Below, piece after piece: positions 1 to 5,435 of a DNA stretch of 6,658 nt. Source of the stretch: an uncultured Lachnospiraceae bacterium (GTDB lineage: Bacteria > Bacillota > Clostridia > Lachnospirales > Lachnospiraceae). The stretch spans positions 1 to 6,658 of the forward strand of contig CAKRJK010000078.1 of the NCBI GenBank assembly GCA_934351705.1, read 5' to 3'. Below the pieces are notes generated by a model, which ran no database searches, had not been told where the DNA came from, and saw only the letters and a list, made by a program, of their open reading frames with translations. Position numbers and translations under genes: made by a program. Position 1 is the stretch's first letter; each line of letters starts with the position of its first letter.

Positions 1-896
1 TGGCGGTACTGGTTGATCTTATCGTATCCGATGGTCTGCACAAACATGCTTTTTTTCACGAAGTCCAGATTTTTTGGTGATGCTGCCATTGCCGCAATTC
101 CCGCTCCCGCAAAGGTGACCTTTGATGTGGAGGCAAATTCGTAGACAATATCAGGGTTTCCCGCTTTTTCACACTCGGAAATGATGTCTAAAATCTGCTG
201 CTGGTCTTCTTCGTACAAGTCATGTACCACATAGGAATTATCCCAGAAAATACGAAAGTCTTCCGCTGCCGGTTTTAACGCTGCAAACCGTTTTACGGTC
301 TCGTCAGAATATACGATGCCCTGCGGATTGGAAAATCTCGGTACACACCAGATTCCTTTTACGGCTGCGTCATTGTTGACGTACTGCTCTACCATATCCA
401 TATCCGGTCCGTCCTCGCTCATCGGAATGTTAATCATCTCGATTCCGAAATGCTCTGTCACGGTAAAATGTCTGTCATATCCCGGAACCGGACATAGGAA
501 TTTTACTTGATCTAATTTGCACCACGGAGTACTTCCGCAAACACCGTGTGTCATGGAACGGGAAACGGTGTCAAACATGATATTTAAACTTGCGTTTCCG
601 AATACGATGACGTTCTTTTCATCACAGCCCATCATTTCTGCCATCAGGCGTTTTGCCTCCGGGATTCCGTCTAATCCACCATAGTTGCGGACATCGGTTC
701 CGTCCTCTGAAATCATATCTGTCTCGGAGTTCAAAACATCCATCATATCCATGCTCATATCCAACTGTTCTACGGACGGCTTTCCTCTCGCCATGTTTAA
801 GCTCAGATCACGTTTCTGATATTCCTCGTATGCCGCTTTTAAGCTCTCTTCTTCCTTTAACAGTTCTTCCTTTGTCATCTCTTGATAAGATTTCAT
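1..896 (-). CDS. PLP-dependent aminotransferase, MocR/AspT-like class I fold (3' end beyond window)
   Basis: The frame starts with ATG at 896 and runs off the window after 298 complete codons, so the C-terminal part is missing; I recall family members at roughly 420-430 residues. It resembles the Aminotransferase_MocR / AspT-type group (PF12897-like), which are fold-type I PLP enzymes; some members are reported to be aspartate aminotransferases. Visible landmarks are MARGKPS near residue 35, a phosphate-binding stretch GNASLN (100-105), SNPQG with Asn190, WDNSY with Asp219 and Tyr222 (pyridine-ring contacts), and STSK with Lys259 as the predicted Schiff-base lysine. The last visible residues, DKINQYR, match a conserved block of the family. 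The protein is presumably cytosolic and transfers amino groups between an amino acid and a 2-oxo acid; aspartate/2-oxoglutarate is the best guess, not proven. It follows rarA by 2 bases, with its ribosome binding site inside the end of rarA, so it is probably co-transcribed with rarA. Confidence 0.88.
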   Translation of the reverse strand, partial: MKSYQEMTKEELLKEEESLKAAYEEYQKRDLSLNMARGKPSVEQLDMSMDMMDVLNSETDMISEDGTDVRNYGGLDGIPEAKRLMAEMMGCDEKNVIVFGNASLNIMFDTVSRSMTHGVCGSTPWCKLDQVKFLCPVPGYDRHFTVTEHFGIEMINIPMSEDGPDMDMVEQYVNNDAAVKGIWCVPRFSNPQGIVYSDETVKRFAALKPAAEDFRIFWDNSYVVHDLYEEDQQQILDIISECEKAGNPDIVYEFASTSKVTFAGAGIAAMAASPKNLDFVKKSMFVQTIGYDKINQYR

Positions 897-898
897 TT

Positions 899-2230
899 CT
901 ATTCCTCCTCAACCTGTTTTTTTAAAAATTCCAGATGTTCTTTTATTGTTTTTTCATAGCCGATGTCTGTCGGCTCGTAAAATACTTCGTCTTTGAGTGC
1001 GTCCGGCAGATACTGCTGCTTCACATAATGGTTCGGATAATCGTGTGCGTACAAATATCCCTGACCGTGACCTAATTTTGCACTCCCTTTGTAATGAGCA
1101 TCCTGTAAGTGTACCGGAACTGATGCATTCTGTGTCTGCTCGACTGCCTGCGTTGCCCGTGCAACCGCCATGTAGGACGCATTGCTCTTTGGCGCACTTG
1201 CAAGATAGGTGGCTGCCTCCGCTAAGATGATTCTTGCCTCCGGCATTCCGATGCGTTCTACCGCCTGTGCCGCACTGACGGCAACAGTCAAGGCATTCGG
1301 ATCGGCGTTTCCGACATCCTCCGCCGCACTGATCATCATTCTTCTGGCAATGAACTTAATGTCCTCGCCCGCATACAGCATTTTTGCAAGATAGTAGACT
1401 GCCGCATCGGGATCGGAACCCCGGATACTTTTGATAAATGCGGAAATCGTGTCATAGTGATTATCTCCCGATTTGTCATAGCGGACCGCACGTTTCTGGA
1501 TACACTCCTGTGCAATCTCTAAGGTAATGTGGATTTTTCCGTCCTCGCCCGGTTCGGTTGTCAGGACTCCCAACTCAATCGCAGTCAGTGCCGCCCTTGC
1601 ATCACCGTTGCTGATGTCCGCTAAAAAATCCGCCGCATCTTCTTCTAACACTGCATTATATGCTCCCATTCCGCGTTCGTTGTCTGTCACGGCACGGTTC
1701 AAAAGTGTTTTGATATCCTCTTTTTCCAGTGCCTTTAACTCAAAAATGACCGATCGCGAAAGCAAAGCGCCATTGACTTCAAAATAAGGATTCTCCGTGG
1801 TCGCTCCTATCAATATCAACGTTCCGTCCTCTACAAACGGAAGCAGATAATCCTGTTGCCCTTTGTTAAAACGATGAATCTCATCGATAAAGAGAATGGT
1901 TTTTCTGCCGTACATCCCCTGTGCCTGTTTCGCCTTTTCCACAACCTCCTCCATGTCTTTTTTTCCTGCCGCTGTGGCGTTGATGGATAAAAAGTCGGCT
2001 TTGGTCGTGTTGGCAATCACCTTCGCAAGAGTTGTTTTTCCTGTTCCCGGCGGCCCGTAAAAAATGATGGAACTCAGCTTGTCCGCTTTGATTGCCCGAT
2101 AGAGCAGCTTGTCCTTACCGATAATATGCTGCTGTCCGACAACCTCGTCCAGTGAAATCGGTCTTAACCGACTCGCCAACGGAGATTCATTTTGCATATT
2201 TTGTTCTCTCATATATTCAAATATATCCAT
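899..2230 (-). CDS. rarA: Replication-associated recombination protein A (RarA/MgsA), AAA+ ATPase
   Basis: This is a complete 443-residue protein, the usual length for bacterial RarA (the MgsA/WRNIP1 family). Known members are cytosolic ATPases related to clamp-loader subunits that act at stalled replication forks together with SSB. The AAA+ core shows Walker A GPPGTGKT (59-66), Walker B ILFIDE (112-117) followed by IHRFNKGQQD, a sensor-1 stretch GATTENP (142-148), and a likely arginine finger in LLSRS (Arg159). The C-terminal oligomerisation half carries family blocks: IRGSDPDAAVYYLAKML, ARRMMISAAEDVGNADP, and near the end HDYPNHYVKQQYLP. The N-terminus PLASRLRP (17-24) is also typical. The ATG at 2230 is preceded by AAGGG with 7 bases of spacing and by a promoter in the gap. 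It is the first gene of a two-gene unit with the aminotransferase. No key residue appears lost. Confidence 0.97.
   Translation of the reverse strand: MDIFEYMREQNMQNESPLASRLRPISLDEVVGQQHIIGKDKLLYRAIKADKLSSIIFYGPPGTGKTTLAKVIANTTKADFLSINATAAGKKDMEEVVEKAKQAQGMYGRKTILFIDEIHRFNKGQQDYLLPFVEDGTLILIGATTENPYFEVNGALLSRSVIFELKALEKEDIKTLLNRAVTDNERGMGAYNAVLEEDAADFLADISNGDARAALTAIELGVLTTEPGEDGKIHITLEIAQECIQKRAVRYDKSGDNHYDTISAFIKSIRGSDPDAAVYYLAKMLYAGEDIKFIARRMMISAAEDVGNADPNALTVAVSAAQAVERIGMPEARIILAEAATYLASAPKSNASYMAVARATQAVEQTQNASVPVHLQDAHYKGSAKLGHGQGYLYAHDYPNHYVKQQYLPDALKDEVFYEPTDIGYEKTIKEHLEFLKKQVEEE
904..910 (-). promoter_or_regulatory. Strong Shine-Dalgarno of the aminotransferase gene, inside the rarA 3' end
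   Basis: Read on the minus strand, GAGGAGG lies 7 bases before the ATG at 896. It is embedded in the last codons of rarA, just before the rarA TAG at 899-901. This fixes the aminotransferase start and points to translational coupling within one transcript. Confidence 0.85.
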
Positions 2231-2252
2231 TTTCTTTCCCTTATCCTTATAA

Positions 2253-2281
2253 AATATACATCATTTTGCAAGTTGAATCAA
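2253..2281 (-). promoter_or_regulatory. Predicted sigma-A promoter for rarA and the aminotransferase gene
   Basis: On the minus strand, TTGATT (2281-2276, 4 of 6 to TTGACA) is followed after exactly 17 bases by TATATT (2258-2253, 5 of 6 to TATAAT). Transcription would begin near 2246-2245, giving a leader of only about 15 bases that still includes the AAGGG ribosome binding site at 2238-2242. This is the only convincing promoter in the window. It separates the rarA unit from the genes upstream. The rest of this 74-base gap (2231-2304) holds only an A/T-only weak hairpin next to the deacetylase stop. Confidence 0.6.
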
Positions 2282-2304
2282 CAAAAATTTCATTTTTCGT
2301 TATT

Positions 2305-3024
2305 TTAGTCAAAAAGCAGCTTGTCGACGGTCACAAATTCGTAGCCCTCTTTCTGCAGCCTGTCGATGATGGCAAGTGCCGCTTCGACACTGCTCTTTGA
2401 CGCATCATGCAATAAGATAATATCATTTTCTTTTGTGTTTTTCACTACTTTTTGCACGACTTTGTCACAACTTCCGCTGCACCAGTCGAGCGGATCGACA
2501 TCCCATAGCACAATGACCATATCCGATGCCGTATCCGCATTCTGCGGTTTGTTGCCAAACGGCGGTCTTAGATATTCGGGATAGCTGCCCGTAATCTTAA
2601 AAAGCACTTCGTTGGTCTTATTGATCTGTTTTTGTGCGTCTGTCTCGGACATCAGTGCAAGATTGACGTGGTCATAGGAATGATTTCCGATGAGATGTCC
2701 TTCGTCATGAATCCTCTTTACAATCTCGGGATACTGCTCCGCTTCTTTTCCCAACAAAAAAAAGGTCGCTTTTACATTCTTTTCTTTCAACCCGTCCAAT
2801 AATTCCTCTGTGTAGTCCGGATTTGGTCCGTCGTCAAATGTGAGTGCCACCTTTTTCTTATTCTCATCTTCCCGTGTTTCATCTGTCTGCACGCTCTCGC
2901 TCTCGGCAGAGATGATTTTTCCGTTCTCTGTTTTCTCCCTTAATCCTACTGTCATTATCTGAAATGCCAAGACGGTGATCAACAATAAATTCATACACAG
3001 TAAAAATTTTGCCGCGTTCTTCAT
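2305..3024 (-). CDS. Membrane-anchored polysaccharide deacetylase (NodB / CE4 family)
   Basis: A 239-residue predicted exported enzyme that removes acetyl groups from N-acetylated glycans, probably peptidoglycan or another wall polymer, using a divalent metal. Residues 7-27 form one hydrophobic segment after Lys3 and Lys6, best read as an uncleaved signal anchor; Cys10 is not in a good lipobox. A charged linker (about 28-57) leads to a NodB domain (about 58-236) with all expected motifs: TFDDGP (62-67, catalytic base and metal Asp), HSYDH (115-119, metal His pair), RPPFG (153-157), WDVDPLDW (174-181) and LLHD (204-207, His206). An odd point is a CSGSC pair (Cys182, Cys186) just after the fourth motif. 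The start at 3024 has GGAG at 3030-3033, five bases away. It lies 87 bases downstream of the esterase gene. It may belong to that transcript or have its own weak promoter. The precise substrate is unknown. Confidence 0.92.
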   Translation of the reverse strand: MKNAAKFLLCMNLLLITVLAFQIMTVGLREKTENGKIISAESESVQTDETREDENKKKVALTFDDGPNPDYTEELLDGLKEKNVKATFFLLGKEAEQYPEIVKRIHDEGHLIGNHSYDHVNLALMSETDAQKQINKTNEVLFKITGSYPEYLRPPFGNKPQNADTASDMVIVLWDVDPLDWCSGSCDKVVQKVVKNTKENDIILLHDASKSSVEAALAIIDRLQKEGYEFVTVDKLLFD

Positions 3025-3111
3025 AATCGCTCCAACCTTTCACTCTGTATGATTCTATGCTTTTTTATTCCGACTTATGTTTGGGAGATAACCTCATTAA
3101 TATAGAAGTGT
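3025..3111. other. Intergenic gap between esterase and deacetylase genes; no clear terminator
   Basis: This 87-base gap is the longest in the window. On the minus strand it contains a possible -10 box TAGAAT (3057-3052), but no recognisable -35 at the right distance, and the deacetylase ribosome binding site GGAG (3030-3033). No GC-rich hairpin with a following T run is present, so read-through from the esterase gene is plausible. A near-palindrome GAGATAACCTC at 3085-3095 resembles GAGATAATCTC at 3128-3138 in the end of the esterase gene. Confidence 0.5.
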
Positions 3112-4041
3112 TTAAACTTCCTCACATGAGATAATCTCCAGAAAACGACCGATCTCCGCCCATGCACGTTTGGACTCCGGCATTAAGAGCATTGCCATCT
3201 GAAACACATGGAACATTCCCTCATAAACGCTCAGCCGCACTTTGACTCCCTGCTCCTTTGCCTTTTGTGCAAGTCTTGTGGAATCACTTAATAACATTTC
3301 ATATGAGCCGACCTGCAATAAAATCGGTGGAAATCCTTCATAATTTCCAAAGAGCGGCGAGATGTATTCATTTGTTGGATCATTTTGTCCTAAATAGTCG
3401 GTATTGTATAGTAAACTTTCTCTCGTTTTTCCGAAAAGCGGATCTTTGTCGAAGTTGTCTTCTACCGATTCTCCGCTGATGGTGAGGTCTGTCCACGGTG
3501 ACATCGCGATAATGCCCGACGGTAATTTTTCTCCGTGATTTTTAAGCCACAAACATAATGCCAACGCCAGTCCGCCGCCTGCCGAATCGCCCGCAACGAC
3601 AATCTGCTCCTCACCATATCCCCGCTCTAACAACCAGTGGTATGCGTAAATTGCATCTTCTAATGCTGCCGGATACGGATGCTCGGGTGCAACGCGATAG
3701 TCAATTGTTAAGACGCTGCAGCCTTTTCCCACTTCACAATATAATCCCGCAAAGGAACGGTATGCGTTCTTCATTGCCGCAATGTAACCGCCGCCGTGAA
3801 GCTGCAAGACAATCCGCTCGGATTTGTTTTCTTTCGGTTCTAATAACTCCATCGTGAACTCCGGTGTCTCGATGATTTCATAATTCAGATGAGCCGGGCA
3901 TTTCCACTCCGGCTCAATTTCCACTACTTTTTTACGCATTGCACCGCTTTTGATCTGCTTTCCGATCAACAGATCGTTGGAAAAACGTGCAATTAAATCG
4001 CGGATGACTTTTCCCTGAATGCTGACATCCGTATTTGCCAT
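3112..4041 (-). CDS. Alpha/beta-hydrolase esterase, hormone-sensitive-lipase (family IV) type
   Basis: A 309-residue predicted carboxylesterase, the normal size for bacterial HSL-type enzymes, with no signal peptide and so probably cytosolic. The family hydrolyses esters of short or medium acyl chains. Visible features are the oxyanion-hole motif HGGGY (82-86), the block DYRVAPEHPYPAAL (114-127), the nucleophile elbow GDSAGG with Ser153, and catalytic His278 in EGMFHVF. The acid is probably Glu248 in VGSYEMLLSD, where many relatives have Asp of a DPL motif; Asp253 is the alternative. The N-terminal cap (about 1-60) is present. I chose ATG 4041 over the in-frame ATG at 4095 because AAAGGAG lies 11 bases before it. 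The longer start would also overlap the PAP2 gene by 38 bases, with no good ribosome binding site. The 16-base gap to PAP2 indicates one operon. The natural substrate is not evident. Confidence 0.92.
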   Translation of the reverse strand: MANTDVSIQGKVIRDLIARFSNDLLIGKQIKSGAMRKKVVEIEPEWKCPAHLNYEIIETPEFTMELLEPKENKSERIVLQLHGGGYIAAMKNAYRSFAGLYCEVGKGCSVLTIDYRVAPEHPYPAALEDAIYAYHWLLERGYGEEQIVVAGDSAGGGLALALCLWLKNHGEKLPSGIIAMSPWTDLTISGESVEDNFDKDPLFGKTRESLLYNTDYLGQNDPTNEYISPLFGNYEGFPPILLQVGSYEMLLSDSTRLAQKAKEQGVKVRLSVYEGMFHVFQMAMLLMPESKRAWAEIGRFLEIISCEEV

Positions 4042-4052
4042 TGATTTTTTCT

Positions 4053-4059
4053 CTCCTTT
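4053..4059 (-). promoter_or_regulatory. Shine-Dalgarno of the esterase gene, overlapping the PAP2 stop codon
   Basis: The minus strand reads TAAAGGAGAG from 4060 to 4051. The PAP2 stop TAA (4060-4058) shares bases with the AAAGGAG box. This supports the downstream ATG at 4041 as the esterase start and suggests coupled translation of the two genes. Confidence 0.75.
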
Positions 4060-4723
4060 ATTTTTCTGTTCTGTGACTTTTTGCTGCCCGCACATTTGAT
4101 ATATACAAGGCGATCAAAGATATACTGAGCAGAATACCTCCGAGAATATCCGTAAGCCAATGGACACCGCAAATCAAACGACCGATCACAGTGACCAGTG
4201 CAATCGCCGCACATACAACTTCTGCCGCTTCACGCAAAATATCGTTCTGAATCCGTTGTTTGCATTGCAGCATGGCAGGAACCATGATGCACAGTGTCAG
4301 CATCGTGTGTGAGGACGGATAGGACGCCTCCAGCCCGCCGCTTATTAAAATCGGACGGTAATTGACAATGACCAATTCAAAAAAGACGTAGAAAATTGCT
4401 ACCAGCACATAATGTACTCCCAAAAGCAGAATGTCCGCATCTACTTTCAGCAGACTTTTTCTTTTGATCATCTGTACAATGCCGAGCACTGCAAATGCTG
4501 CCGCAACCACAAGTGCTATTTTGCCCAGCCAATCGGTAATGTGATACCATGTCATATTTGTTCCTACCGCTTCAAAAAATGCCATGTTCAGCGTGGAAAA
4601 TCCGATCTCTGACTGTTTCGGTCCGATTGCCGCCACATCTACCATTTTTACTGCCAGCGTATAGATTACAAAAAGTAAAAATAACACTGCCGAAATGATA
4701 TGTCCTTTGCGAATCTGTTTCAT
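4058..4723 (-). CDS. PAP2-family membrane phosphatase with an altered first motif
   Basis: A 221-residue integral membrane protein with about six hydrophobic segments (roughly residues 9-29, 67-85, 97-119, 137-152, 167-182, 189-209). The family removes phosphate from lipid or prenyl phosphates and diphosphates at the membrane. The second motif is YPSSHT (135-140, with His139 as the general acid/base). The third is GRLICGVHWLTD (Arg182, nucleophile His188, Asp192). The first motif, normally Lys-x6-Arg-Pro, has Arg123-Pro124 in NYRP, but the expected lysine position holds Glu116. The real start is ATG 4723: GGAGGT (4731-4736) sits 7 bases upstream. The GTG at 4732, which would add three codons, overlaps that ribosome binding site. 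It lies 37 bases after the zinc-ribbon membrane protein gene and 16 bases before the esterase gene, so it sits mid-operon. Its substrate cannot be stated. Confidence 0.88.
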   Translation of the reverse strand: MKQIRKGHIISAVLFLLFVIYTLAVKMVDVAAIGPKQSEIGFSTLNMAFFEAVGTNMTWYHITDWLGKIALVVAAAFAVLGIVQMIKRKSLLKVDADILLLGVHYVLVAIFYVFFELVIVNYRPILISGGLEASYPSSHTMLTLCIMVPAMLQCKQRIQNDILREAAEVVCAAIALVTVIGRLICGVHWLTDILGGILLSISLIALYISNVRAAKSHRTEK

Positions 4724-4730
4724 CTTATGC

Positions 4731-4736
4731 ACCTCC
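4731..4736 (-). promoter_or_regulatory. Shine-Dalgarno of the PAP2 gene
   Basis: GGAGGT on the minus strand, followed by a 7-base spacer and ATG at 4723. It decides against the in-frame GTG at 4732, which shares bases with the box. Confidence 0.8.
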
Positions 4737-4760
4737 GTAAATCTGTTTGTAAGTTTGAAT

Positions 4761-5435
4761 CTATTTTACATGGAATCTTCTTTTTAATTCTGCCCTTGCT
4801 CTTCCCCCGCCAATGATCACCGTACCGATAAACATGAATACGGAAACTGCCAGTGCAATCTCACTGAGCAGCGGTTTTGTGATAATCCCGTTTCTCCATA
4901 ATATAATCGGAAAGATACTGCACAAAATACAAAAAATCTGGAACAGGAGATAACTCGGCCAATTCCTGAAATTGACGATCATCAACAAGAGGATTGCCAC
5001 GTTTAGCATGATCACGCCCGATGGCAGTACATAGTTGAGCGACCATCCGCGATAGCCGATCACCCGGTCGATCAGATAGATTAATACGATGGACAATGCC
5101 GTCAGCAGGATCATTTTGGCACGATAACCGGAATCATTCTGTATGACAAATTTGAGCAGAAGATAGATATATACGAAAACTCCTGCCGTGATAATGCTCC
5201 ACATTTTCTCGTCGGGATGATTGAAGTTGATAAACAAAAGGATTGCCTCCGCCACGATTGCCACGAACGCATAAATCCGCACCGCCAGTTCGAGCTTTTT
5301 TTCCCGAATCCATACGCTCGGGTACATATCCTCTCTCTTTGGTGCGTTCTCATCCTCCTCTAACACACAGTGACAAAGCGGACACTCCTGTATTTCGTCT
5401 AAAATTTCTACATTACAATTCTTACATCTACTCAT
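4761..5435 (-). CDS. Zinc-ribbon, six-helix membrane protein (DUF6320-like)
   Basis: A 224-residue protein of unknown function that resembles what I recall of the DUF6320 family. The N-terminus forms a small zinc ribbon with Cys4, Cys7, Cys18 and Cys21 (CxxC, ten residues, CxxC; an extra Cys23 follows). After an acidic linker with an MYPSVW stretch (37-42) come about six hydrophobic helices, near 52-70, 79-97, 106-123, 136-155, 161-180 and 188-208. The tail is basic (GRARAELKRRFHVK). No catalytic motif is recognisable. The start is uncertain between ATG 5435 and ATG 5447. I prefer 5435 because the ribbon then begins as MSRCKNC, a GGGG stretch lies six bases upstream, and the overlap with the acyltransferase gene is only eight bases (ATGAGTAG). 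That overlap implies translational coupling, so the two proteins may work together, with this one possibly a membrane partner or anchor for the acyltransferase (inference). Confidence 0.8.
   Translation of the reverse strand: MSRCKNCNVEILDEIQECPLCHCVLEEDENAPKREDMYPSVWIREKKLELAVRIYAFVAIVAEAILLFINFNHPDEKMWSIITAGVFVYIYLLLKFVIQNDSGYRAKMILLTALSIVLIYLIDRVIGYRGWSLNYVLPSGVIMLNVAILLLMIVNFRNWPSYLLFQIFCILCSIFPIILWRNGIITKPLLSEIALAVSVFMFIGTVIIGGGRARAELKRRFHVK

Noticed and set aside
653..925. Plus-strand open frame of 90 codons opposite the aminotransferase and the end of rarA
   Set aside because: It lies antisense to well-supported genes, has a low-complexity Ser/Leu/Pro-rich product and resembles no known family. 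The other plus-strand frames in the window are rejected for the same reason.
1831..2016. Second minus-strand frame inside rarA
   Set aside because: It is an out-of-frame shadow of the RarA Walker region with no family resemblance.
2280..2301. A/T-rich inverted repeat (AACGAAAAAT / ATTTTTGTT) just after the deacetylase stop as a terminator
   Set aside because: The stem is almost all A-T pairs with a G-T wobble, and no clean T run follows it on the minus strand, so it is too weak to call.
3052..3057. TAGAAT as the -10 box of a deacetylase promoter
   Set aside because: No -35-like hexamer is found 16-18 bases upstream and no extended -10 TG is present, so it was only noted in the gap entry.
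3105..3120. Small hairpin GAAGT / ACTTC around the esterase stop codon as a terminator
   Set aside because: The stem is only five base pairs, the loop has six bases, and no T run follows.
4042..4095. Longer esterase start at ATG 4095
   Set aside because: It would overlap the PAP2 gene by 38 bases and lacks a good ribosome binding site, while ATG 4041 has AAAGGAG and begins where homologs are expected to begin.
4724..4732. GTG start for the PAP2 gene at 4732
   Set aside because: The GTG is part of the GGAGGTG ribosome binding site that serves the ATG at 4723.
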